Below are positions 8,404 through 16,514 of a stretch of DNA of 45,500 nucleotides, one piece after another. The position numbers were made by a program, and so were the translations under genes. Under the pieces are notes generated by a model. It was given only the letters and a program-made list of their open reading frames with translations, searched no databases and was not told where the DNA came from. This DNA is from Deltaproteobacteria bacterium (GTDB lineage: Bacteria > Myxococcota_A > UBA796 > SXON01). The DNA lies in NCBI GenBank assembly GCA_014191855.1, contig BJHF01000053.1, positions 1 through 45,500 on the forward strand. The letters run 5' to 3'. Within the stretch, counting starts at the first letter, position 1. Every line of letters starts with the position of its first letter.

Positions 8404-11391
8404 ATGTTCACACCAAAGTTCCTTGGTTATTCGCTGCTGCTCTGTCTTGCCGTGGGCGCTGCCCCCGCGGGGGCCACGGAGCCGCTCAGCCAGGAGTCCA
8501 TGACGCGCCTCAAGGAGCTGATCCGCACGGCGGAGGTAGACGACGAGACGCGCGCGGAGATGATCCTGCGCCTCGCCAACCTCTATGTGGAGGAGGGGCG
8601 CGTGGTCTACGCGGGCGAAATGGAGGCGGGGAGCGAGGACCACGCCGCGTCGCAGGTGTGGATCGAGCGCAGCATCAAGCTGTTCGAGCAGATCACCGCG
8701 CGCTACCCCCAGTTCGCCCGGGCCGACGAAGCCGGTTTCGCGCTCGGTCAGGCGCGGATCGAGCTGGCCAACGTTTCAGGCGATTCCGGGCAGCGCGTGG
8801 TCGCCAACACCGAGCTCACGAAGCTGGTGAAGCAATTTCCCCAGAGCCGCTTCGCCGCCGATGCGTACCTCCTCATCGGCGAATTCTGGTTCGATCAGAA
8901 CGAGCCTTCGAAGGCGCTCATCGCCTACCAGCATGCTGTCGCCGATCCCAACTTCGAGCGCCGCACCTTCGCCCGCTACAAGCTCGCCTGGGTCTGGTAC
9001 AACCTCGGCGAATTTGATCAGGCGACGGTGGCCATGAAGACCGTGGTCAGCGAGTCGGTCGGGGAGGGGAACCGAATCAAGCTGCGCGAGGAGGCGCTTC
9101 ACGATCTCGTCCGGTTCTTCGCCGATCAAGGCGACCTCGACGCGGCCTGGGACTACTTCCAGGGCATCGGCGAGCCCGCCTTGTTCACGGACTGCGTAGA
9201 GCGGCTAGCGGCGATCTACGCCGAGCAAGGCAAGTTCGACGCGGCGGTGGTCACGCTGCGCCGCCTCATCGTCCACGCCCCGGTCGCGGCGTCGGCGCCG
9301 GCTCACCAGGCGGAGATCGTGCATCTCATGGTCAAGATGGGCCGCGCGGAGGACGCCTGGTTGGAGCTGGAGCGGCTGCGTACGATGGTCGCAACGGCGA
9401 GCGGCTGGAGCCGGGCCAACGCCTCACATCCCGACGTGGTGGCCACCGCACGGGGCACGTTGGAAGCTGAGCTGCGGAGCTTCGCCGTGAACACCGGCCT
9501 GAGCCGCGAGGGGCGACACAGCGCTGCACGTCGAGAGCTATCGGACCGCGCCTTCGCCGCCTACTTCACCGAGGTGTCGCACGGCGAACACGAGGCCGAC
9601 ATGCGCTACGCGTGGGCCGAGCTGCTCTACGGGCTCAAGCGCTTCGACGCAGCCTACGACCAATACATGGCCGTTGTATCACTCGAGGAGAACGGAGCAC
9701 ATACGAGCTTTTGTGCCGAATCTGCGGTGTTCGCCGCCGATGAGCTGCTCAAGCGCGAGCGTAAGGCAGGCACGGCTCCCACGGGCGTCGGCCCGAAGCC
9801 GCTCACCTCCGCCGAGGGCAAGCTGCTCGCCGCCCTCGACCAGTACACCCGGATCCCGGGTGGCGACCCGGTGAAGGTCCGCGCCGCCATCTACCGCTCC
9901 GGGTATCTGCTCTACGAGCGCGACCAGTTCAAGGAGGCTGCGGTGCGCTTCCGCACGGTCATCGGCCTCGATCCCCAGTCCCGGGAGGCCGAGCAGGCGG
10001 CGCACCTCATCCTGGACAGCTTCGCCCTCACCAAGGACTGGGACAACCTCGAAGAGACGAGCAGGGCCTTCCTCGCCGAAGCCGGCCTGGGCTCACCGGC
10101 GTTCAAGGCTGAGATCCGGCAAGTCTACGAGAGCGCCCGGATCGAAGGCGTAGAAGCGCGCCTGCTCCGCACCGGGGACAAGGCCACCGCGGTGGTGGAG
10201 TACCTCGTGTTCCAGGAGGAGTTCCCCGCCTCCACCCATGCGGATCTCGCGCTCCACGATGCCGGTGTGTACCTCACCGAGCTGGGCCGCCCGCGCGATG
10301 CGATCCGGGCGCGAGAGCGGCTGGTCGAGCAGTACCCAAAGTCGAAGTACGCCGCCGATGAGATGGCAGTGCTCGGGTTCGCGTACGAGTCACTCGCGGA
10401 CTTCCGTCAGGCGGCGACGTGGTACGAGCGCCTGGTCGCGACGCAGCCGAGCCACCCTGCGGCCGCGGACGCGCTGTACTCGGCCGCGGTGCTCCGGTGG
10501 TCGCTCGGGCAAGGCGTCGCCGCGATCGGGGACTACACCCGCTTTGTCCAGGGGTGGCCGCAGCACCCGGCCGCGCATGGCGCTCGGCTGGAGATCGCAG
10601 GTTTGCTGGAGGCGAATGGGCGCCCTGCGGAGGCGAGCCAGGCGTGGCTCGCGATCTTCGCGCCCCCGCGTGGTGCGCCTCCCGAGCCGTGGACGGCCGA
10701 TGAGGTGATGCATGCGCGGCTGCGCTTCGGTCGCCTGTTCACGAGTCCAGCCGACGAGGGAAAACAGGCGCAGCACTGGAAGGACTCGCTGGCCTGGTAC
10801 CAGGCGGCGAAGGTCCGAGGGGAGGGGGGGTCGACCGCCGCAGAGGCCGCCGCCGAGATGTCGTTCCGCCTCGCCGAGCGTGCGTTCGGAGCCGCGCTCT
10901 CGCTCCGCATCGACGGCCCGGGCGATCGCCCGCTCCCGGGGCAGAAGGTGGATCGGGTGTTGTCAGCGCAGCTCGTGGCGAAAGCCCGCGCGATGCAGGA
11001 GGTCGAGGCCACCTACACCGACGTCATCGAGATCGGTTCCGTCGCCTGGGCGATGGAGAGCCTTGTGCGCCAGGGACAGGCCCAGGAGCAGTTCGCGGAC
11101 ACCATCGAGCGCTCCTACGTGCCCGCCTACCTCACCGCGGCGCAGCAGGAGATCTATCGGATGAAGCTGCAGGACATGGCGTGGCAGATGCGCCAGAAGG
11201 CGGCGGCGTTCTACGTGGCGGCGCTGGACAAGTCGCGCGAGTTGGGGTGGTATGGCCCCGCGAGCGTGGCGGCGTCGGCGCGGCTGAGCGTGCTCGCGCC
11301 GGAGGCGTTCCCGCCCGCGTTCGAGATCCTGCCCGAGCCCCGCTTTGTGGCCACGGTTGAGCGAGCCGGGCGCTTCGAACGAGGCGACTGA
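8404..11391 (+). CDS. Large secreted TPR-repeat protein
   Basis: 995-aa protein with a signal peptide (MFTPKFLGYSLLLCLAVGAAPAGA). Tetratricopeptide-type helical repeats run along most of its length, for example the blocks with SRFAADAYLLIGEFWFDQNE, FDAAVVTLRRLIVHAP, SKYAADEMAVLGFAYESLAD and PAAADALYSAAVLRWSLGQG. Several resemble the Sel1/BamD-like units of periplasmic assembly proteins (a run of aromatic and Ala residues followed by YP or FP). The final about 200 residues are helical but less repeat-like. It is probably a periplasmic or outer-membrane-associated scaffold; large TPR proteins of this kind accompany gliding and envelope machines in myxobacteria, but no such genes lie nearby. It ends 5 bp before the convergent HD gene. 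Confidence 0.85.
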   Translation: MFTPKFLGYSLLLCLAVGAAPAGATEPLSQESMTRLKELIRTAEVDDETRAEMILRLANLYVEEGRVVYAGEMEAGSEDHAASQVWIERSIKLFEQITARYPQFARADEAGFALGQARIELANVSGDSGQRVVANTELTKLVKQFPQSRFAADAYLLIGEFWFDQNEPSKALIAYQHAVADPNFERRTFARYKLAWVWYNLGEFDQATVAMKTVVSESVGEGNRIKLREEALHDLVRFFADQGDLDAAWDYFQGIGEPALFTDCVERLAAIYAEQGKFDAAVVTLRRLIVHAPVAASAPAHQAEIVHLMVKMGRAEDAWLELERLRTMVATASGWSRANASHPDVVATARGTLEAELRSFAVNTGLSREGRHSAARRELSDRAFAAYFTEVSHGEHEADMRYAWAELLYGLKRFDAAYDQYMAVVSLEENGAHTSFCAESAVFAADELLKRERKAGTAPTGVGPKPLTSAEGKLLAALDQYTRIPGGDPVKVRAAIYRSGYLLYERDQFKEAAVRFRTVIGLDPQSREAEQAAHLILDSFALTKDWDNLEETSRAFLAEAGLGSPAFKAEIRQVYESARIEGVEARLLRTGDKATAVVEYLVFQEEFPASTHADLALHDAGVYLTELGRPRDAIRARERLVEQYPKSKYAADEMAVLGFAYESLADFRQAATWYERLVATQPSHPAAADALYSAAVLRWSLGQGVAAIGDYTRFVQGWPQHPAAHGARLEIAGLLEANGRPAEASQAWLAIFAPPRGAPPEPWTADEVMHARLRFGRLFTSPADEGKQAQHWKDSLAWYQAAKVRGEGGSTAAEAAAEMSFRLAERAFGAALSLRIDGPGDRPLPGQKVDRVLSAQLVAKARAMQEVEATYTDVIEIGSVAWAMESLVRQGQAQEQFADTIERSYVPAYLTAAQQEIYRMKLQDMAWQMRQKAAAFYVAALDKSRELGWYGPASVAASARLSVLAPEAFPPAFEILPEPRFVATVERAGRFERGD

Positions 11392-11396
11392 GCACT

Positions 11397-12047
11397 TCAG
11401 TCCAGCGCCGCCAGCTCCCGCATCAGGTTCGCCCGAGCCTTCAGCTCCAGCGCGTCGTGAAACGAAGCCGTATGATACATGGAACCATGTGTCAGCATGT
11501 CTCGCAGGAAAGCGGCCCGCCCCGCGCGCCATGCTTCATCCGGAATCGCCGCATACTCGGCCCGAACTCCGGCAGCGTAGGCGTCGTACTCGGCCACGTT
11601 GGCCCCCAAGATCGCGAGATCCAGGTCCAGCAGCGCCGCTTCGTCGGGGGTCGCAGGCTCACCACGGTGGCGCGTGGCCAGGATTGCCGCGGCGATGCGC
11701 TGAATCGCCCCCTCCGGAGCCCGCGACGCGGTGAGGGCTTCGGTGGCCCAGTCCGCGCTTCGGTGTTCGTTGTCGGGCGCTCCGGGAACCTGAATTGCGT
11801 CGTGAAACCACCACGCGATCTCCACCTCGTTCGGCCGCTTCAGGCTGGCGCGGAGCCCATCCATTCGCGCGAGCCCGTCGAAGAGGTGCGCCTCGCTGTG
11901 GTAGTGGCGCCCGGGCTCGTTCCACGCGGTCAGCAGCCGGTCGAGCAGATCGGGCGGCGTCGAGTGGGCACCCACCCCGCGCCAGGCGCGCGCGAAGCGG
12001 GGGGCGAGCGCGTCGGAGCGGAGCATGGGCCCAACTAGCCCGTTCAT
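11397..12047 (-). CDS. HD-domain metal-dependent hydrolase-like protein
   Basis: 216-aa protein of the predicted HD-superfamily phosphohydrolase type (COG4339-like). Ligand candidates are His residues in GRHYHSEAHLFDGL, the HD pair in AWWFHDAIQVPG, the following EHRSADWA helix, and Asp in LLDLDLAILG. The family is about 200-220 aa, so ATG 12047 (MNGLVGPML) fits better than the 271-aa open frame from 12212, which would run into the neighbouring divergent gene. ATG 12026 is an alternative. No clear Shine-Dalgarno sequence precedes either. The substrate of the family is not established; a nucleotide or phosphorylated metabolite is usually assumed. It is convergent with the TPR gene and divergent from the vWA lipoprotein gene. 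Confidence 0.82.
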   Translation of the reverse strand: MNGLVGPMLRSDALAPRFARAWRGVGAHSTPPDLLDRLLTAWNEPGRHYHSEAHLFDGLARMDGLRASLKRPNEVEIAWWFHDAIQVPGAPDNEHRSADWATEALTASRAPEGAIQRIAAAILATRHRGEPATPDEAALLDLDLAILGANVAEYDAYAAGVRAEYAAIPDEAWRAGRAAFLRDMLTHGSMYHTASFHDALELKARANLMRELAALD

Positions 12048-12162
12048 GTCCCGTTGGCTGGGGTGCGCGTACCCCGAAGCGGCCTGAGGCTGCGCGCCGC
12101 GATCGAGCAAACGCGGATTTTCGCGCGATCGTCGCTGGCCCCGATCTTGCTCTACCTCGCGC

Positions 12163-13107
12163 ATGCGCTTGATCCTCGTCCTCCCGCTGCTCGCCGCCTG
12201 CTCCGAGTACAACCTCGCGGGCGATCAGGTCGACACCACCCGCGACGAGGGCGGCTTCGAGCCAAGCGTCGGTGCGGCCGACGTGATCGACGAGGAGTTC
12301 GTCGCCGAGGGGGCCACCGGCGTAGACATCGTCTTCTTCGGGGACACGTCGGGCTCGATGGGCGAGGAATTAGCGGCGATGGGGGCCAAGCTCACGGACT
12401 TCGTCACACGCCTCGATGAGGTGACGACGAGCTGGCAGTTAGCGGCGGTCACGGGCCCGAGCGGCTGCGCGCAGAACGGCGTGCTCACCGAGGATACTCC
12501 CGACTTCGCGAGCTTGTTCGCCGCGGGCCTCGCCACCGCGCCCGGGGAGGACCTCGTCGACGAATGGGGCCTCAGCAACGTCGCGACGGCGCTCACGCTC
12601 AGCGGGGAGGGCCAGTGCAACGCCGGCCTGCTGCGCCCCGAGGCGGAGCTTCACGTGGTGTTCCTCTCCGATGAGGACGACAACAGTCCTGGTTGGGACT
12701 CTGGAAACCCAGATTACTGGACCGCCTACACCGACGCGATCGTGGCCGCCAAGGGCGACGCCGCGCGGGTGTGGATCTCGGCCGTGGCGGGCGACGTACC
12801 CGGCGGCTGCGCGGGTGCGGAGCCGGGCACTGGCTACTACGAGGCGACCCAGGCGTTCGACGGTGTCTTCCTCTCCATCTGCGGCGACTGGTCGAGCCAG
12901 GTGGACGCGCTCGCGGAGGTCCAGAGCCGGCAGGACGCGTTCAGCCTCTCGCATCACCCCGATCCCGACAGCATCCTTGTGGAGGTGGACGGTGAGCCGC
13001 GCACTTCCGGCTGGACCTTCGACTTCGGCTCGAACGCCGTGATCTTCGAGGCGGATGCGCCGCGAACGGGCCACCCGGTGCGCTTCGTGTACCGGGTGAT
13101 GGACTAG
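12163..13107 (+). CDS. von Willebrand factor A-domain lipoprotein
   Basis: 314-aa lipoprotein (leader MRLILVLPLLAAC). Residues of about 50-240 form a vWA domain. The MIDAS motif DTSGSM follows the strand VDIVFFGD, and a second Asp-rich strand end is VVFLSDEDDN. Such domains bind a metal ion and protein ligands. The C-terminal part (ILVEVDGEPRTSGWTFDF...RTGHPVRFVYRV) looks like a small beta-domain. The family is common among myxobacterial surface lipoproteins. The gene is monocistronic and ends in a 4-bp CTAG that is also the stop of the convergent gene (13104-13107). Confidence 0.83.
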   Translation: MRLILVLPLLAACSEYNLAGDQVDTTRDEGGFEPSVGAADVIDEEFVAEGATGVDIVFFGDTSGSMGEELAAMGAKLTDFVTRLDEVTTSWQLAAVTGPSGCAQNGVLTEDTPDFASLFAAGLATAPGEDLVDEWGLSNVATALTLSGEGQCNAGLLRPEAELHVVFLSDEDDNSPGWDSGNPDYWTAYTDAIVAAKGDAARVWISAVAGDVPGGCAGAEPGTGYYEATQAFDGVFLSICGDWSSQVDALAEVQSRQDAFSLSHHPDPDSILVEVDGEPRTSGWTFDFGSNAVIFEADAPRTGHPVRFVYRVMD

Positions 13108-13691
13108 GCCGCCGCGCCGAGGATCCCCGCCGCCAACGTGAGTAGCGCGCTGAAGTACGTCGCCAGGATGAGGAGCTCCGCCCGGGGAAGCGGCCGAGCG
13201 AAGCGGTTGATGGCCAACAAGCCGTCGGACACGACGAAGAGGAGCGCGCCGCCGGTGGCGACGGGGCCGTGCGCGCCTGCGGCGATGCCCATGACGGCCA
13301 GCGCGAGCGCGTAGATCGGCACCGCGACCGCGAGCTTCCCCCTCAGCTTCGGCACCACCGCCGCGAGCACCGCCAGCGCCGCCGCGACGATCGCGACGAC
13401 GAGCCACACTGGCGGCTCCCCGCTGCGCTGCATCAGCAACGCCGGCACGAAGAGCAGGTGGCCCACCAGGAACGCGCCAAGACCGTGGAGGAAGTACCGC
13501 TCCTTGTCGAGCAGGAACGCATCCCCGGCGGCACAGGCCACGAACGCCGCCGATGCCAGCGGGCTGCTCGGGGCGACAAGCGCGGCGAGCGAGAGTGCAG
13601 GAAGCACCTTGTACCAGCCCTTGCGGCCCATCGCGATTGCGCCGAGGTACCCTGCGGCGGCAACGGCGGCGCACCACCAGAGGGGCGGCAT
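13104..13691 (-). CDS. YhhN/TMEM86-family membrane protein (lysoplasmalogenase-like)
   Basis: 195-aa polytopic membrane protein with about eight hydrophobic segments. Conserved family features include the early GRKGWYKVLPALSLA helix, ACAAGDAFLL, FLHGLGAFLVGHLLFV and LFVVSDGLLAINRF; the Asp residues in these helices are the likely active-site residues. Eukaryotic TMEM86 members hydrolyse the vinyl-ether bond of lysoplasmalogens. Plasmalogen-type ether lipids exist in some myxobacteria, which makes that activity plausible here but unproven. The ATG at 13691 lies 3 bp after the glutaredoxin stop, so the two genes form a minus-strand operon. Confidence 0.85.
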   Translation of the reverse strand: MPPLWWCAAVAAAGYLGAIAMGRKGWYKVLPALSLAALVAPSSPLASAAFVACAAGDAFLLDKERYFLHGLGAFLVGHLLFVPALLMQRSGEPPVWLVVAIVAAALAVLAAVVPKLRGKLAVAVPIYALALAVMGIAAGAHGPVATGGALLFVVSDGLLAINRFARPLPRAELLILATYFSALLTLAAGILGAAA

Positions 13692-13694
13692 CGT

Positions 13695-13952
13695 TCAGCC
13701 CGGCGCGACGAGCGGCATCAGTCCGCCGCGGTTGTCGAGCGCGCGCAGGTCGTCGTAGCCGCCGACGTGAACGTCCCCTACATAGATCTGGGGAACAGTT
13801 CGCCGTCCACTTTTCTCCACCAGCGCGGCGCGGGCGTCGTCGTCCCCCGTGAGGTCGATCTCCGTCCACGGCACTTTTTTGCTGTCGAGGAACCGCTTGG
13901 CTGCCACGCAGTAGGGGCACCAGGTCGTGCTGTAGATGGTGACGGTGTTCAT
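13695..13952 (-). CDS. grxC: Glutaredoxin (GrxC type)
   Basis: 85-aa glutaredoxin that reduces disulfides or glutathione mixed disulfides. It carries the dithiol active site WCPYC in STTWCPYCVAAKRFL, the cis-Pro loop GRRTVPQIYVGD and the glutathione-binding GGYDDLRALD. The start at 13952 (MNTVTIYSTTWCPYC) gives the canonical glutaredoxin-3 length. The open frame continues to 14018 but would read through a 13-bp inverted repeat, so the longer form is unlikely. It precedes the YhhN gene by 3 bp. The product is cytoplasmic. Confidence 0.93.
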   Translation of the reverse strand: MNTVTIYSTTWCPYCVAAKRFLDSKKVPWTEIDLTGDDDARAALVEKSGRRTVPQIYVGDVHVGGYDDLRALDNRGGLMPLVAPG

Positions 13953-13984
13953 ACGCCGAAGGCTACGCGCCAAAGCCAAACGCA

Positions 13985-14016
13985 GCAAGCCCACGATCGC
14001 TGAATCGTGGGCTTGC
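13985..14016. terminator. Perfect 13-bp inverted repeat, probable terminator
   Basis: Arms 13985-13997 and 14004-14016 match perfectly (arm GCAAGCCCACGAT) with a 6-base loop, CGCTGA. It lies between the lipoprotein gene ending at 14049 and the glutaredoxin start at 13952, both on the minus strand. No strong T-run follows on the minus strand, so a transcription-factor site or factor-dependent terminator is also possible. Confidence 0.6.
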
Positions 14017-14048
14017 ATGGCGTTTCGAGGGGCTTTGCGGTGGGGCGC

Positions 14049-14459
14049 TCAGTACACGTCGAGCGAGTAGACCTCCCCGGGGCCGACCGTATCCTCCACT
14101 GAAAAATCAACGATGTAGTTGTAGTACGCGCAGTCGAGGTAGGTGGAGCTGCCCTGCCAGCTCGAGAACCAGGTGCGGCCGCCGTCGTAGTACAGCTCGA
14201 ACGCATCGACCCACTCGCCGGAGGTGCCATCGTACACATCGGCGTACACGCCCGTCACATCGTCGAGGCCGTTGTCGTCGATGATATCGGCTTCAAACCA
14301 CCACACATCGTCCATGTAGGCGTCGTCCCAGTAGCAGCTCGCGTCCGCCCACTCGACGACGGGAGCGTAGTTTTCGGCGGGTGGGTGGTTGGGGCCATCG
14401 GAGTACACGAGGCAACCGGAGGCCAGCAGGGCGAGGAACGGGACGGTGAACGGACGCAT
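14049..14459 (-). CDS. Small lipoprotein, acidic/aromatic
   Basis: 136-aa lipoprotein with leader MRPFTVPFLALLASGC. ATG 14459 is preceded by AGGAG with 8-nt spacing, which decides it over the longer frame from 14516. The mature part is rich in Asp, Tyr and Trp (VEWADASCYWDDAYMDD, WWFEADIIDDNGLDDV, YYDGGRTWFSSWQGSSTYLDC) and probably forms a beta-sandwich; two Cys residues could form a disulfide. No family is recognised. It is divergent from the 508-aa gene that starts at 14563. Confidence 0.75.
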   Translation of the reverse strand: MRPFTVPFLALLASGCLVYSDGPNHPPAENYAPVVEWADASCYWDDAYMDDVWWFEADIIDDNGLDDVTGVYADVYDGTSGEWVDAFELYYDGGRTWFSSWQGSSTYLDCAYYNYIVDFSVEDTVGPGEVYSLDVY

Positions 14460-14511
14460 GATGAAGGCTCCTGTGCGATGCGGCGACGGTACGCGAACCT
14501 GATGCACACCA

Positions 14512-14539
14512 TTCACAAGCCCGTCGAGTGCGATACAAT
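14512..14539 (+). promoter_or_regulatory. Candidate sigma-70-type promoter
   Basis: TTCACA (14512-14517) and TACAAT (14534-14539) are 16 bp apart, 24 bp before the start codon at 14563. A strong AGGAGG Shine-Dalgarno sequence follows. Confidence 0.4.
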
Positions 14540-14562
14540 CTACCGGTGGCCAGGAGGGCCCG

Positions 14563-16089
14563 ATGACGACTACGCGACCCGACGAAGCTCAGCTTCGGGG
14601 GGCGCTCCGTGCAGCACAGGATGTGCGCGCGGAGCAGCTCGCCGGATTTTTGACGCGCGCTGGCCGTATTCAGCGCTGGCTCTCGCAGCCGATAGATCCC
14701 GATCTACGTGCACAACTTGGGGACGATCGGCGGCGGTTGGCCGACGAGGTGCTGGAGCTGCTGGTGGGCTGGACCGATCTCGGCGGCACGCTCACCCTGG
14801 CCGAGGCCGACCTCGACGCGACACGGGCCCCGGTGGCGCTGAGCCCGCGCGTCGCCCCCACGCTGGAGGTTGTTGCGCCGCAAGTGAGCCAAATTGCCGC
14901 AGAACCGGCTTCGGCCGGCGTGCTGGTTGGCCCCGGCCAGTCCGCAGGCGTGCGGCCGCGGGTGGGCGCTGCCACGGGGGCGGCGATTGTGTCGCGACCG
15001 CCGGTTGCGACCGGAGAGAGCTTGAAGTCCCTGGCCCGGCACTTCGAGGCCGGGTCGCAGGTGCGCGCGGAGGGCATCTCGGCGAACTGGGAGGAGCTGT
15101 TGGCCAAGATCGTGGCGGATCTCGGCATGCCAGGGGACGACGGCGAGGTGGAGGTGACCATCCTCCAGAACGTCGTTCGGGAGGCCGACCGTTGGCGTGG
15201 CCTCCCGCGGGAGGTTCAGCGCACGCTGGTGGGGCTCGTGACTGGGCGCCTCCGCCGGGCCCAGGATGAGATCGGCGTCGCAGGCCCGAAGCTCGACGAC
15301 ACGTTCTCGATGCTCAGCGCGTGGTCGAAGCGGGAGCAGCCGGGATGGGTGAACGGGCTCTCGCGAGGGCACGGGCCCACCCGTGGTTCGTGGTCCGCCG
15401 ATGTGGAGGCCTACGGGGCCCGGCTTCCGCGGGTTGAAGCGGCGCCAGCGGTGCGGGAGAACCACGAGCGGCTGTTGACGACGGTGGCGGCGTTCCTCCC
15501 CGAGTTTGACTCGGCGCCGGAGGGCGCGATGGATGCGGTTTGTGCGCAGTTCAAGACGCTCGTGCGCAAGGCGCTTGATGGCGGGGTGCGCCCCTCCGAT
15601 CCGCGGTTGCTCAAGCTGTGTCAGCCCCACCTCGCCCTCTTCGAGGACCGCGAGTTCAAGTCGCTCCGCAAGGCGCTCCGCGAAGACGCCGAGCCGGCGG
15701 AGCTGGAGGACGATGACAAAGCGCCTCCGCTGCCGCCGGACTGGGCCTGGTGGGGCCGCACCCGCTACCGGCGCGGCGTGCTGGTCGGGGGCGATCCGCG
15801 GGAGCTGAACCGTGAGCGGCTTGAGCGCGCGTTCGGGTTCACGGAGCTCGAGTGGGTAGGTACGGAGTTCAAGAGGAACAACCTACAGACTATCCGCGAC
15901 CGGGTGCGTGCGGGGAAGCTCGACATCGTAATCATCCTGGGATCCTTCGTCGGACATGACGCGGACGAGGTGATCCTGCCCGCCGCGCGAGAGTGCGCGG
16001 TGGACTGGGTGCACGTGGACAAGGGCTACGGGATCGTGAGGGTGCGCCGGGCGATAGAGCGGTTCCTGGACCCCCTGGCCTCGAGGTAG
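14563..16089 (+). CDS. 508-aa protein with DUF2325-like C-terminal domain
   Basis: Cytoplasmic, mostly helical protein. ATG 14563 has a strong AGGAGG 5 nt upstream. The N-terminal about 70 residues look helical or coiled, followed by a Pro/Ala/Val-rich linker (about 80-150) and a helical middle. The C-terminal about 110 residues form an alpha/beta domain: RRGVLVGGDPRELNRERL, FTELEWVG, DIVIILGSFVGHDADEVILP, VDWVHVDKGYGIVRVRRAIERFL. The GG turn, late GHD and alternating strands resemble DUF2325, a small Rossmann-like domain often seen with mobile or regulatory genes. The assignment is by pattern only. It lies 160 bp upstream of the gene disrupted by the transposon. Function is unknown. Confidence 0.75.
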   Translation: MTTTRPDEAQLRGALRAAQDVRAEQLAGFLTRAGRIQRWLSQPIDPDLRAQLGDDRRRLADEVLELLVGWTDLGGTLTLAEADLDATRAPVALSPRVAPTLEVVAPQVSQIAAEPASAGVLVGPGQSAGVRPRVGAATGAAIVSRPPVATGESLKSLARHFEAGSQVRAEGISANWEELLAKIVADLGMPGDDGEVEVTILQNVVREADRWRGLPREVQRTLVGLVTGRLRRAQDEIGVAGPKLDDTFSMLSAWSKREQPGWVNGLSRGHGPTRGSWSADVEAYGARLPRVEAAPAVRENHERLLTTVAAFLPEFDSAPEGAMDAVCAQFKTLVRKALDGGVRPSDPRLLKLCQPHLALFEDREFKSLRKALREDAEPAELEDDDKAPPLPPDWAWWGRTRYRRGVLVGGDPRELNRERLERAFGFTELEWVGTEFKRNNLQTIRDRVRAGKLDIVIILGSFVGHDADEVILPAARECAVDWVHVDKGYGIVRVRRAIERFLDPLASR

Positions 16090-16248
16090 CCTCAAAGAAG
16101 GCTTGACTGCTCGTTCATCGTGCCTACCCGTTGTCGGATTCTGACTCTTGGCAACTTGGTGCGACCGTGGCTGGTGCGCACCCCCGCCTGACCTGGGGTC
16201 GTGCGAACGTCGACGCTCTTTTGAAAGAGGGCATCGGAGCCCCTTGCC
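16090..16248. other. Intergenic region upstream of the disrupted gene
   Basis: 159 bp with two short hairpins: GCCT/AGGC at about 16090-16103 and CTCTTT/AAAGAG at about 16221-16234. The first may terminate the upstream gene. No convincing promoter motif is seen. Confidence 0.3.
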
Positions 16249-16361
16249 ATGTTCAAGCCCGTCGGTCCTCCAGCCGCGCCCGTGGTCGTGCCCCCTACGG
16301 TCGAGACCATCCAGGAGGTCCGCCGCCAGGAGGCCCTGCTGACGACGGGCGCGCTCCAGAG
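16249..16361 (+). pseudogene. 5' half of a small gene split by the transposon
   Basis: ATG 16249 with a GGAG Shine-Dalgarno sequence starts MFKPVGPPAAPVVVPPTVET and continues to ...TTGALQ before the element begins at 16362. Joining base 16361 to base 20117, that is removing the element and one copy of the 5-bp duplication, restores an uninterrupted frame. That frame ends at 20222 and gives a 72-aa protein: Pro/Val-rich at the start, helical and charged afterwards. The product is not recognised. The in-place frame that continues into the element to 16566 is an accident of the insertion. Confidence 0.75.
16357..16361 (+). repeat. Left target-site duplication (CAGAG)
   Basis: Five bases directly outside the left inverted repeat. 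They match the right-flank CTGAG (20112-20116) at 4 of 5 positions. A 5-bp duplication is typical of TnsB/TniA/MuA-type DDE transposases; the mismatch suggests an old insertion. Confidence 0.6.
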
Positions 16362-16386
16362 TGTCCCATCCCACCGATTACCCCCG
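16362..16386 (+). repeat. Left terminal inverted repeat
   Basis: Starts TGTCCCATCCCACCGATTAC. Additional inner repeats follow at 16401-16408 (GATCCCAC), 16421-16428 (CATCCCAC) and 16437-16444 (ACCGGTAG), probably transposase binding sites. Confidence 0.88.
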
Positions 16387-16465
16387 CTGGCGCGCGCCGA
16401 GATCCCACGCCGGGCACCCACATCCCACCCGGGTGAACCGGTAGCCCCGGCTGGGACGCGGGCCG

Positions 16466-16499
16466 CGCCCCGGAGCCCCCCGCGGGGGGCTCCGGGGCG
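16466..16499. repeat. 34-bp perfect GC palindrome
   Basis: Bases 16466-16482 are the exact reverse complement of 16483-16499, with no spacer. It is all G and C except one A-T pair per arm. It sits just inside the left end, about 15 bp before the first element gene. It could block read-through transcription into the element or fold the mRNA leader. Confidence 0.85.
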
Positions 16500-16514
16500 G
16501 GATAGCCGGCGAAG

